Positions 12,997-24,076 of a stretch of DNA of 64,000 bases are shown here, one piece after another. Position numbers and translations under genes: made by a program. The number at the start of each line of letters is the position of its first letter. The first letter of the stretch is position 1. The notes under the pieces are model-generated. The model worked only from the letters and a program-made list of their open reading frames with translations, was not told the DNA's origin and ran no database searches. Source of the DNA: Limonium bicolor (taxonomy: Eukaryota > Streptophyta > Magnoliopsida > Caryophyllales > Plumbaginaceae); NCBI GenBank assembly GCA_023374045.1, contig CM041778.1:94056839-94120838 (forward strand), written 5' to 3'.

Positions 12997-13143
12997 TTTG
13001 GAAGGTATTGTTCCCCACAAAGCAAATCATAAATAAGCCAGCTGTGGGGTACCTTCAAAGGCTTACAAGAGATTTTCAAAGTTTTGGATGGTATTGTTCC
13101 CCACAAAGCAAATCAGAAATAAGCTAGCTGTGGGGTACCTTCC
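12997..13143. repeat. Duplicated ~60-bp hairpin segment inside the solo LTR
   Basis: Two near-identical copies (12997-13056 and 13081-13143) each carry TTCCCCACA followed after about 25 bases by TGTGGGG, flanked by AGGTA and TACCT. Each copy can fold back on itself. Confidence 0.75.
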
Positions 13144-16100
13144 AAGACTTTGATTATGAAAAAGGTGACCTAGAAGGCAGTCTAGGGTTTAAATAAATGA
13201 AATCAAAATAATGATAAGTTGCAATAAAATGAATGTAACATTACATAACTAATGAAAAAAATAAACCAAATAATCAAACAAGCAAAATTTTGACATGATA
13301 CAAAAATTGAGCTAAAAAAATCTGTTTTTGTTTGTTTGTTTGTTTTTATTACTATTGTTTACTGCTACGGTTGCAAAATAAACGGGAGGATGAGAATAAA
13401 CCTAGGATGAATCTCCTCAAGAACTAACTAAATTAAGTTGAAATTCGATTAATCAAATAACTCTGCCGGAAATTCAGCTCAAACCTACAGTTTCAAAGAA
13501 GACCTTATTCCCTTTTATTCCCATGAAAGTTACTAGCTAGTACGAAGATTCTTCGGCAGTCCGGGATTAGACACCAACGGCAGTGAAGATGCAAACTCAA
13601 AGCACATTAAATGGATAATACACGTAGCAATCTTCAAGTGATAAAAATAATAAAAAAAGTGATAACAGACTTTCGCGCAAAAGAAACAAGACAAACATGC
13701 ACATTGGACGAATGATCATGTAGCGCCATCAGCTAAATAAAGCAAAGAGCTTATCCAGATTAAAGATAAATACCAGAAAGAAGCAACAGCGATCACCTGC
13801 AATGAGCTTGGAAAAACAAAAGCAATACAGAGCAAACATTAAAGCAGAAAAATGTATGCAATATGTACAGAGTGAGCGTAATCTAAGTGGAGTATCAATA
13901 CAAATTCCTACGTATGTGTTCTATATTAATCAAAACTGAGAACTTGAATTAGTCCCAATATCAACACGAATCGAAACAGCCAACAAATTCACCCACCTGA
14001 TATCCCTCCTGGCACTGAATGAAAATATACAGAGGAGACTGTGCAAAGTGTTACTGGTTAAACAGAAAAGCACTAAACGTTAATCTCATGAAGAAGAGAA
14101 TGGTAACACACAATGAAGCATGACTGTAATCTTGCGAATACTCTTGCTCAAGTCGGGTATATGTTTTTTTTAGATCTGAGCATGGACAAGTCAGAACACC
14201 AAGAGAAATGATATTCATCAACCAGGTCATTAGTCTTTCTTGCTATAATTTGAACATAACCGATCAAGAGTCATAGGTAGAATTCCAAACACTCGAACAG
14301 CGTCAGAAGACTGAAGATGATACATATTTGTCATGAATATGCATATATCACACATACACCTCAGAACATCATAAAGCAGTAAATGAGAATAGAGTGCCCA
14401 TAAGATAATAAATCCCACATGTGGTTCAACAAATATATGGCTAACGAGGTTTAAGATTTGGTACTGGTGAGAGCACCATGAATTTCTCCAATGAGACAGA
14501 TATAGACAGATACAAACAATCAACAAAAGTGGTGGTTAGTTCAAGGAAAATAAACAAAGAGAATGGCAAAGTCTCGCCAACGATACCGTTCATTTCTTGA
14601 AGATATACTGAACACATAACAGAACTGCCTGCCATGACACTAATTCAGGTTTCAGCAGACAAAGAAGGGAAAGTAGAAAAGATACAGAAACCAATCCTCA
14701 TTCCCTTTCACTGATGAACACCAAAATAAGATGCACGTTACTGGTTAGACTCACGACGATCTTGGGTGTTCTAGTCGACATTCACAGATATAAAAGGGAA
14801 GTTATAACCACCAGGTGAAACGAATGAACAACGAAATGAACTGCCAGAAGAGTACTGCTTCAGCTCCATTCGGTAAAATGCAACAAGAAAATAAATAATG
14901 ATTAAAGAAGGAATCAGTAGCTGAAATAAGACGTGGCGAAGACCACCAACAGATCCGAAACTTGTTCTGAAGCAATGTATACTTTGAGAATGCTGGACTT
15001 CCAGGTCATGTGCTTTGCAAGTTATGAAAAAAAAAAGAAAGTAAGGGGAGAGGGAAATACGACACTAACATCGGAATACCGAAGAAGTCGTTCATTAAGC
15101 CATCGCCCTTATGTCGGGTTCCTTTGGCGGTTTCATGGGATACGAGGTTATGAGTCCAAGCGAATGTACAGAACAACGAGAAAGGAAAAGAAAATCGAAA
15201 TTCTAACATCATCTTTTGCGTGAAATGTTAAATGACTCAGGGAGGAGATTACCCATGTTTCATAAACAAATGCCTGATAAGACCAAGTTATTCGCTTCTC
15301 CCTTCTCATTAGCCATCGCCAGTGCAGCTCATTTGGCCAGAAGAGAGAAAGAAGGGGGAAGCAAAGTGAAAATCATTTGCCTGGATGAAACGCGACTGAC
15401 TCTACTCCCGGAATGTCGAAAATGAGGCGGTTTAAGGTTCAGCGATGGATGGTTGGGGAAGACGAGAATGGTGATGAGTCTCGCGATGGTTTTCGAAAAC
15501 GAGAGAATCAGAATTTAGGTGTGAAACTTGCGAAGGATGGATTTCGGTGGAAGGATAGAAACACGATCGAAGTTTTTCGGGTCTGAAGGCTCGAGCAGAC
15601 AAAGAGAAGGTTTGGACCAGAACAATTGGAACGTTTTTGGGATTAGTGTCGGCTGAGGAAAAACGTCCGGGTACTGTAGGTTTTGAGAATGTTTTATAAT
15701 GTTGGTATGGAGACAGATGTCTGGTTAGGGTTTATTGAGTATGGGCTTTTATTTTCTTTTGGGCATGAATGGAGCAAGTAAACCGATTGGGCTGGTCATG
15801 CTCGGTTTGACCATAGACTGGGCCAAAATTACATTTGACTGAATTGAAAAAAATGGGTCTGAGCACCATTTAATGGAAAAAAGAGAAATCTGGGATCTTA
15901 CCAAGTTTCAAAATCAAGACCTCTAGCTTCCTCCATCTATACACTGGCCAATTACACCAAGACAGAACTCAATAAAAGTATGTGAGAACTAATACTAAAG
16001 CTTTCCCTCGAGATGAGTAATCCTTCTAAGAACGCTAGTGTTCTAAATGAAAATATACAGTAAGACGAAACGGTTTTATCTAATGGATCGTTTTCTTCTC

Positions 16101-16900
16101 AAAAATCATGAAATAATAGAACGTAAAATACTAAAGTATAAAACATGACTAAATACAAATGAATGAAATAGTATAATAATGCGTACATGAAATAATGAAA
16201 CGGTATTAGAATGACAGAGGTAAAATGCGAGTGAATGCTATGAAAATGGAAATTGAATTAGACACACGTCACTGTAGTGAATTAGAAAGAATGGAACAAG
16301 TAAAATTAATAGTAGCAAACATGATAAAGTATATGAAATAATGAAATAGTACTAAAATAACGGAGGTAAAAATATGAGTGAATGTAAAAAATGGAGACTG
16401 GATTATGTACAAGTAGCGGAAAATGAGATAGATAAACAAATAAGCAATAAAAATCAGAATATATACAAAAATAATAAGATAAGTAAATAAGACAAGAAGG
16501 GAGGGGTTTAGAACCGGATTGTCGTTGGAAATTCATTTTCGAAAAAGTTGTGTTTTCCTAAAATGCTTTGAAAAATGATTTAAGAATTCTATCAAAAATG
16601 ACGGTTTCGTTTTGGCACACACGTTAATACGTTTTGAAAAGAAAGGTGACGACCCCTCTTATTTTATTTATTTTTTCAGAATTTTGCTTTATAGGGTGAG
16701 AATTTTTGGTGTCTACACCGGGAAATGATAGAAAAACAGGGGGGGCTCTGCCAAAAATTTTCCAAACAAACGTTGTTTTTTTGATCTTCAATGCACTTCA
16801 TGCTTAATGTTTTGCCACTTCCTTATTGTCATCCTAATTATTCTCTAATATTTCTTTGGTTGCTATTTTTTCCTTTTCTTTTTCTTTGTTTTGCAGAACA

Positions 16901-18025
16901 ATGGCAAATCAACCACGCCGTGCGAGGAGAAACGCTGCTGCCCCAAACCCAGAGCCTGACTTTCCTAATGGTCTCCTCGATGGCATCTTCGTCAACGAAG
17001 CTGCCCGTAGCTGGTTCACCTCTCCCCGACGTCGGGAGATTGTTCCGGAACGCACTGTGGATCCGGCGCTCATCGAAGACCTGCAGCTCCGGCCTTATCT
17101 CGCGGCCATCGGATGGAGCTGCATGCTCACCATGGGAGGACCGTACTACCCTCGCCTGATCAAGGAATTCTATGCAAATGCTTCAGCCGATAGGAGGGCG
17201 AGAGAGATTACCTCCTTCGTCAGTAGTGTACCCGTCGTCATCAGGAGGTGGGATGTCCACACATTTTTCAACCTGGCACGGGACGAGCTCCAGCATTCCA
17301 AATGCATCCACCCTAACGACCTCAATGACCACCGGTGTCACTACCTCAACACCCTCCCGGTTCAGATGCGTCGTAAGAACCAGGAAGGGACCGACGTCAG
17401 GCTCACCATGACCCCGAAGATGGTGGATGATCCGGTGAGGTGGATCATGCTTGCTCTTATCCGCCACAACCTTCTACTTAGAGATAGCAAGGATCTCAAC
17501 GCCATTGACTGTTACTTAATGGACTACATGGTGGCGCCGGACCCCGACAAACCCCTCTCCCTCTCCGATCTCATCAAGGCCCACCTCTGCCACATCGTCG
17601 AGAAGAAGGATACCCACCATTTGGGTTTTCCTTACTTTCTACAGAGGATGTTTGCTCGCTTCAGAGTCGAGCCCAGAGTGGGTGAGGTGGAGAGCTTACC
17701 TATGGATCCTATCTCCGCCACCTCTCTGTGGAAGATGGGCTTTGTTCGCGATGACGACGGGTGGCACAAGGCGATCGCTGAGCCTAGGCAGAGCAAGGGT
17801 GCATCCTCCTCGTCTGGTCCCTCCAGTTCCCGTACCGCGCCCGGTCCATTCCTCGATTTGCCTCCTCCACTACCGACTGGCGTTGTGACCCCGGAGCAGC
17901 CTGAGGAGTTTCGGCGACAGATGGCTGAGCACCAGCGCCTCATGGTGGAGCACCAGCGTCAGATGGACGCCCACATGCAGTACCTTAGCGAGCAGGCGGC
18001 GCGTGGTGGTGCTCCTCCCCAGTAG
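16901..18025 (+). CDS. Athila-like extra ORF (env-like / 'putative plant transposon protein' type)
   Basis: This intact 374-residue ORF lies between pol and the 3' LTR. ATG 16901 sits five bases after a strong splice acceptor (polypyrimidine tract then TTTGCAG, 16890-16896), so it may be made from a spliced RNA. The N-terminus is basic (RRARRNAAA). A folded region of about residues 40-260 contains LRPYLAAIGWS, GPYYPRLIKEFYANA and RRWDVHTFFNL, and resembles what databases call a putative plant transposon protein domain. The C-terminus is Ser/Pro-rich followed by a helical EHQRLMVEHQRQMDAHMQ stretch. I see no clear transmembrane segment. Its role is unknown; 'env-like' describes position only. 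Unlike gag-pol of the same element, it has no stop or frameshift. Confidence 0.75.
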   Translation: MANQPRRARRNAAAPNPEPDFPNGLLDGIFVNEAARSWFTSPRRREIVPERTVDPALIEDLQLRPYLAAIGWSCMLTMGGPYYPRLIKEFYANASADRRAREITSFVSSVPVVIRRWDVHTFFNLARDELQHSKCIHPNDLNDHRCHYLNTLPVQMRRKNQEGTDVRLTMTPKMVDDPVRWIMLALIRHNLLLRDSKDLNAIDCYLMDYMVAPDPDKPLSLSDLIKAHLCHIVEKKDTHHLGFPYFLQRMFARFRVEPRVGEVESLPMDPISATSLWKMGFVRDDDGWHKAIAEPRQSKGASSSSGPSSSRTAPGPFLDLPPPLPTGVVTPEQPEEFRRQMAEHQRLMVEHQRQMDAHMQYLSEQAARGGAPPQ

Positions 18026-19349
18026 CCATCTTATGATCCCAGGATGCCCTGCCATTGTTTTTCTGCTTGTTTCATCTATCTTGTGATTCTCTTTTAGACT
18101 GTTACATTTTGTTTAGATGTTTGTTATGTTTGTACTTTGAACTTCCTTTACTTTCGTTTTGTCGTACTTACATTATGCACTATGGTGTTTTAAGCACCTT
18201 TTTGAATACTTTGCTTTGGGACTCATTTATGAGTCCCCTTTTGGTTATCTAACTATGGCATTTTTGCGAATTCTCCGGAATCCATTTTGCGCCTAGTTTC
18301 TTTTTGGCTTTGCATTGTAGATATTTCAACTGAACTCAAGAACACCCCAAAGTGAGTTAGGAGGAATTCAAGAGAAACTCTTGTCAATTTTTCCTAGGAT
18401 CTTCGACTCTTCCTGTCGAAGCTAGCGCTTTCATGACTATGCACACTAGCAAGTGTGGGGGAACCCCGCCACCAACTCATCTTTATCAGGGGAGTACTAG
18501 TTCTCTAACATTTTCACATTTATACAATGCAATACACTTTTTGCTTACTCCATGCCTAGTGCTTCAAAAAGGTCATCTGTTGTTTTTCCATGAGCTTTTC
18601 TTTGAACAATGAGGACATTGTCCCATTCAAGTGTGGGGGAAATGACCTTTTCTTTTTGGTGCACTGCTCAATTTTCTCATATATATCTATAGCTTCCATG
18701 TAGGAGTTATATTTATAGTAAGCAAGTTTTTCCATGAATTATTGGAATTTCCCACCGATTTTTTTTTCAAAAGTTCTCTCTTGAGGAGCACTTATGTGCG
18801 GTGCAATCATAAATCCATATCTTGGTGAATTTTTATTACTTATGGGTTCTTTCTACCTTCTCATCTAGGGATTGCTAAGGGATGCTTCCTTGTGAAAAAA
18901 ATGTTAAAAAAAGAAACTTGAGAGACACCATAGGTAACCAACAAATGAGAGATGAGTGTTCATTGAAGCAAGGCAAAATGCCAAATTATCTCTCCTCGTC
19001 TCTTGTTGCAAAAGTGAATCAAATACAAATCTCTATTTTTCCTTTTGTTTTCCTCAATGCCCATTCTTGAGAGAAGTTGGCCATGGTAAAAGTTCTCCAA
19101 GTTCCATAATCTGTAAGAACTCGGAAGCACTCTAGATCATACCCCGAAACTCTATATTTTCATTTGCTCTAAGCACACCCATGTCACCATGAGAAGGTTG
19201 GTTACACTCCTCTTGAGTTTTTTCACAAATTTTGCTCACTTGAATTCAAGAATTCATCTAAACACTTGCTTGCTTTAAATGTTCCTTCTTTGTGTGGGTC
19301 CTTAGCTAATTTTTCTTGAGGACAAGCAAATAGATAAGTGTGGGGGAGT
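18026..19349 (+). other. 3' noncoding region and polypurine tract of the Athila-like element
   Basis: There is no coding signal in this region. The polypurine tract AAGTGTGGGGGAG (19336-19348) abuts the 3' LTR. Two more copies of the GTGTGGGGGA word lie upstream at about 18453 and 18630, the second after GAGGACATTGTCC. Such repeated words are typical of the Athila 3' region. Confidence 0.75.
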
Positions 19350-20728
19350 TGATAAGTGGTGAAATAGTGTTTTCTCAAGGTCTTTATTCACCGTCATTTT
19401 ATTCGGTGCATGACTTATTTCACCACTTTATGGAGTATTTTTGTGATTATTAGTGATCTTATACTTTTGACACATTCAAATAGGTAAATACTCATATGAG
19501 TACATTTTTGAGAGCTTAATCTGAGAATGCATCAATGTTTGAGCACCTAGGGAAGGATGCCAAGCCAACGGGAAGCATCGGAAGAATTCTGCCATAAAAG
19601 AAGGACATCCTGGGCCCGACCGACCTTGGGACTGACTTGTCAAGGTCGGTCCGACTCTGCCCAAGCCGTCCCAAACACACTGGAATCGACCGACCTTGGG
19701 ACCGACCTTGTCCAAGGTCGGTCGAGCTTAAAAACATGTCACGTGCCTTGTTCTGAGAGAGTCTGACCGACCCCGAGACCGACCTTGCAAGGTCGGTCGA
19801 ACAGAATTTTTGCCCAGAATCTTCTTGTAAAAGGCTACATTTTGGGGCTCTCTTCCCCATCATCCAACACACACGACTTCAGCCTAAAACAAGAGAGGGA
19901 GTGGCAAAAATAAGGGAGAAAAGAAGAGGAGAAAAGAAGAGAAGAAAGGAGGAAGAAGAAAGTGAAGATTTCTACCTCCATTGAAGCTTGGAAGCTCCTC
20001 TAATGGCTATTTCTCCCTTCCCCTTTCTCTTTCCTTTAGCTATGGCTGAGTAGTTCCATTTGTATCCTAGGATGAGGGTTTGAACCCATTTTTCTCATTG
20101 AATGCTAGAAACCTAACTCATTTATTACTCTTGTTTTATTCCCTTCAATATCAATTAATGCTCTAAATTGATCTCTTATTGCATTTATGGTGGTTTCATT
20201 CAATATTTGAGCTTGAGTTTGGAACTAGACCAACAAGGGGGTAAACCTTAACTTTTGCTTTCTTGATTTTGGGAGTGAATGCTTAGGGCTATTGATTAAG
20301 AGTGCTTACTTAATGCTATTTGATGACTTGAACCTCTTTTAATTAAGGGGTTTGATTAATTAGGTAAGAATTGGATTTCCCATGATTTAGGGGTTCATGA
20401 GTTGAACTCTAATAGGCATTGAGATGATGAGTTATGGTTTTGAAGTTCTTTAAGTGAATTAGGTGATTCCCACTATCCTAGGATACTCTCCTCATCCATT
20501 CCATACACAGACATTTTACTGTTTTATTGCATTTCAATAAACAAACAACCAAGCTTGCCTCTGGCTAAACCCCTTTTTTACTATTTATTCGCACTTAACT
20601 AATATACCGAAGCTTGGGATTTAGAAACCAATTTCCTTGTGGATATGATACTTGTTTTATTGCAACGAATTGGGTGCACTTGCCCATTTTAGCTAGGTTT
20701 AATTACTATGTTTGTAATTTTCCCAACA
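19350..20728 (+). repeat. 3' LTR of the Athila-like element
   Basis: This 1379-bp LTR starts TGATAAGTGG and ends CCAACA. It pairs with 2044-3414 and is followed by the TSD AGAAT at 20729-20733. The Copia RT reading resumes immediately after it. Confidence 0.93.
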
Positions 20729-20733
20729 AGAAT

Positions 20734-21578
20734 TAAAATTCTTCTTAGGTCTACAAATCAATCAACAAGAAAACGGAACTCAAATTCATCAACAAAAATA
20801 CATCCAAGAGCTACTCATCAAATACAAGATGTAGGACTCCAAGGCAACCCCTATTCCGATATTCGCAACTAAAAAACCTCATCTCGATGAAAAAGGGATC
20901 GTTGTTGATGCTACACTATATCGAGGTATGATAGGTTCCTTGTTATACTTAACAGCAAGTCGACCTGATATTCTCTATGTTGTACGTCTTTGTGCAAGAT
21001 TTCAGGCAAATCCAAAAGAATCCCACCTGCAAAGTGTCAAGCGAATCTTTCGCTATCTCAAAAACACTCAGGACATGTACCTCTGGTATCCGAGTACCCC
21101 TGATTTTACACTAATGGGCTACAGTGACTCTGACTTTGCAAGCTCTTTGTTAGACAGAAAGAGTACGTCTGACACCGCACAATTTCTAGGACTATGTCTT
21201 GTAGCTTGGAGTTCCAAGAAACAAAACACAGTCGCTTTGTCATATGCCGAAGTAGAATATGTCTTTGTAGCTGCTTGCTGTGCACAAATACTATGGATTC
21301 AACAACAACTACAGGACTATCTCATTCCTCCTACTTGTACTACAATTTTTTGTGACAACAATAGTGCTATTGATTTATCTAAAAATCCCGTTCATCATTC
21401 CAGGACAAAGCACATTGAGATTCGTCACCACTTCCTAAGAGATTGCGTTGAAAAAGGGTTGGTACAACTAGAGTACGTTCCTACTTCCGATCAACTTGCA
21501 GACATATTCACCAAACTGTTGCAACGAGGTTCATTTGAAACTCTACGTTCACAACTAAGTATGACTCGTATGACTTAG
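20734..21578 (+). pseudogene. Copia pol, 3' part: end of RT and RNase H (element 1)
   Basis: This resumes the polyprotein cut at 2043 (reading GEL|KFFLG across the insertion). It shows the RT thumb region, [11 protein letters not shown], and the RNase H region with [43 protein letters not shown] and [20 protein letters not shown] near 20832 stands where element 2 has Gln (MQDSKATP). Other changes are DTAQ for GTAQ and SYAEVEY for SSAEAEY; the latter alters a conserved motif. It ends TRMT-stop at the same place as element 2. Confidence 0.92.
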
Positions 21579-21909
21579 CTAAGGTTGTATCTTCTTCTCT
21601 TGTTTAACCATCACTTGGGTAATATGCATGAGTAAATCTATTGACTTAGTATGTCTGTCAAATAAAGAAACATCAGAGCATGAAAATTCAATTTTTTTCT
21701 TCGCGAAAAACAAACCGTGAAATTTAAGCCCTTCAATCCGCGACCATCTTTCTCGCCCAATCCGAATTTTTTCCTGTCAAAACCGTAGAGTCTATATTAC
21801 CAAGTTGTCACCTTTTTCATCTTCTTCTACCCAGCACCCTCACACAGCCTTCACCCAACTCTTGCTTTCTCCGACTTCAATCCCTGCTGCCCTCCTCACC
21901 CCTCAAACC

Positions 21910-23763
21910 ATGGCCACCAACCCAGACCCAAACCCTACATTCTCCGAAGTCGATCTCCCTAATGATCCACAGCTTCTTCAAGCTCTGATCAATAAGTTCT
22001 CCGCCCTCCAAGCCAAACAAACACCAACCTCCACCTCCGCCTCCACTGTCGTCTCCCCCAAAATGTCTGATGACACTCAACCTCTCACCACTCCTCTGCC
22101 CACAACCTCCACTGAACCAACTCTCACCATAAACCCCAAGCCGTCACCACAAAAATCAGAACCCACACCATCTCCCACCAAGAAATCAACACCACCAACA
22201 ACCTCAATCATCCCGACTCCAAACACGATAACAAAATCTTCACAGCATGAGCAAATTCAATTTGGGTCCGTCGAGCCCCCTGCTAAGCCCCCATCCAAAA
22301 ACCTAAAACCTGAATCTCCCATCAAACAAAACCAAGAATCCCGACATTGAACCTACTTTTGAAGCCCAACCCTCTGATCCTGAGCAATCACCACCCCCAA
22401 AGAAAACTCGACGAACCAAAGCCACTGCTCCCCGTCCTCCAACCACTAGAACTCTTCGATCCAGAGCCAAAACCCAACCGACATCTTCTCAGTCAACTCT
22501 TGTCGTCACGGTCACTCCACCTTCTCTGGTAATCCGAGCACCCGCTCCAGAGAAAACTCGAAGCGCAACCAACTCATCTACTCAAGCTTACTCGGACACT
22601 GGTACTACTTCCACAAGAAAGCAACTACGTCCTAAGACTGAGTCTGTCCCTCCAACACCACCTCCAAGGCTAGGTCTGATTGATACCCACAGCACGGTCT
22701 ACTCCCTCCCCACTGATGACACCGCCGAATCACGAAATCTTGTCAAAGGCAAACTACTGGATCTTGAGTGGCTTCATTCAATGGGCTTCACCATGTTTGA
22801 AGAGATGTTCCGTTTTCAGAACTGGCTCCATCTGTTTCACGGCATCCAGACCTTCCACGAAAACGAGGCCTACCAGTTCTACCAGAATTGCGTCATCAGA
22901 AAGGGAAAAATAATGACCGAGGTACATGAGACTGCCATTATCCTTGACTCTACAGCTATTGCAACTCATTTGAACATACCAACCTCTAGACTAGAATTTT
23001 ATGATAGGGCTGGCTTTCCTGATTTAGGGTTTATCTCTGTGAAAGAAGTTTATGATTTTTTTCTTTCAAATAGCCACGTCGGTCACTCCTTAGACCGACC
23101 CGCTCTTTCAAATATTCACCAAATGCTCCACACCTTGGTGATCAAAAACCTCATCCCTAGAAAAGAAGGAAACCAGTTTGTCAGGCCTCTTGACCTTGCA
23201 ATCATGTACTGCCTAATCCACAATCAAAGAATAAACCTACCCAAACTCATCCTCAATCACATAGTATCAACTATCTCTTCACCCCGACACTCTCTGGGGT
23301 ATATCTTCTGGTTACCAAAAATCCTCCTCCACTGTGGCATCACATTTGATCCTTCCAAAGCCAATTGTGTAACTGAACTGACTTACTTGGTCATATTCTA
23401 TACAACAAAACTCCGTCCTTTCAGACCAAGTCCATCTCCAGACCAAATCCCCCATCCAAAAAACACTCTGCTCCAAAACCAATACCCACTCAAGACACTT
23501 TAACTCTCGCTGATAGAGTTACTGTGATTGAACAAAACCTGGCTACCCTCGCCAAAAAGATAGACATGATCATCGATGTCCTCAATTCGAATCACAAGAA
23601 GACGATGAACATATTTGAAGGAGGGGTCAAGCACCTAGTCGAGGAGTTCAAAAAGACTTTTTCTGCGGCGCTTGTAGCTGCAAACAAGATGGATGATGCT
23701 AAGGTTTCGGGGGAAGACGGCGAGTCGGCTGCTGACACAGGAATGGACCAAGGAGATGTCTAA
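21910..23763 (+). pseudogene. Post-pol (env-like) ORF of Copia element 1, two frameshifts
   Basis: The start at ATG 21910 (MATNPDPNPTFSEVDLPND) matches the start of the homologous ORF of element 2. The N-terminal third is Pro/Ser/Thr-rich (residues ~40-260). A helical domain follows at about 22740-23400 with [33 protein letters not shown] and [14 protein letters not shown]. The C-terminus has coiled-coil-like spacing (ADRVTVIEQNLATLAKKIDM) and ends acidic. The frame changes once near 22340 and once near 23450; apart from these it reads through as about 617 residues. Elements of the Sirevirus lineage often carry such an env-like ORF. I see no signal peptide or membrane anchor, and the function is unknown. 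It lies between pol and the 3' LTR, separated from pol by about 330 bases. Confidence 0.8.
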
Positions 23764-24076
23764 CATTTGCCCCACTCCATCGTAACCCATAGTACCTACG
23801 ATGACTGACTCTTGAACAATTTGTTTTTTTTTTACTCTGGTGGTTTGTTATGTGACATTCGGATACTCTGTTTTTTGATATTGCTCATGTGTTTCCCCCT
23901 GATGTTGGCAAACAGGGGAAGCGGTGTATCCCGCGGCTGGTTTGTGCGGGCAACTATGTGTGGACACCGAGTGCCTCTGATGGCTTCGCTATGCTTTGGA
24001 TTTGGTTTTATATTCTCTATTAAGTAGATTGTGAAGTAGTTACGTATTCTACTTTTATCAGCTCTTATTTAACTGC

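Larger units (their letters stand above)
10522..16717. mobile_element. Solo LTR, 6.2 kb, nested in the Athila-like element (TSD CCGGG)
   Basis: The sequence starts TGTGGATGG and ends GGTGTCTACA. It is flanked by the direct repeat CCGGG at 10517-10521 and 16718-16722. I found no second LTR copy, primer binding site or pol gene inside, so I read it as one very long LTR left after LTR-LTR recombination. The ending TTTTGGTGTCTACA and the phrase GAGTCGCCACCTAG (about 10759) resemble LTR parts of very large Tat/Ogre-type Gypsy elements. It contains GTCAA-rich repeats (12420-12610), GGGCC-rich tandem repeats (12640-12790), a duplicated hairpin-forming segment (12997-13143), and otherwise noncoding AT-rich DNA. 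Orientation could not be fixed without a matching internal region, though the end motif suggests plus. Confidence 0.75.
2044..20728 (+). mobile_element. Athila-like Gypsy LTR retrotransposon, nested in Copia element 1
   Basis: Two LTRs (2044-3414 and 19350-20728) both start TGATAAGTGG and end CCAACA. The 5-bp target duplication AGAAT is at 2039-2043 and 20729-20733. A primer binding site matches the 3' end of tRNA-Asp with one mismatch. The order is gag, protease, RT, RNase H, integrase (3619-9140), then a long spacer, a separate ORF (16901-18025), G-rich tracts and the 3' LTR. No chromodomain is seen after the integrase. PBS type, gag wording and the additional downstream ORF fit the Athila lineage. 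The internal region is enlarged by a nested 6.2-kb solo LTR at 10522-16717. The LTRs differ by scattered substitutions and a 12-base indel in the 2310-2330 region, so the insertion is not recent. Gag-pol carries many stops. Confidence 0.93.

Noticed and set aside
12583..13030. Minus-strand ORFs over GGGCC- and GTCAA-type repeats
   Set aside because: Translations repeat the same few residues; they are by-products of tandem repeats in the solo LTR.
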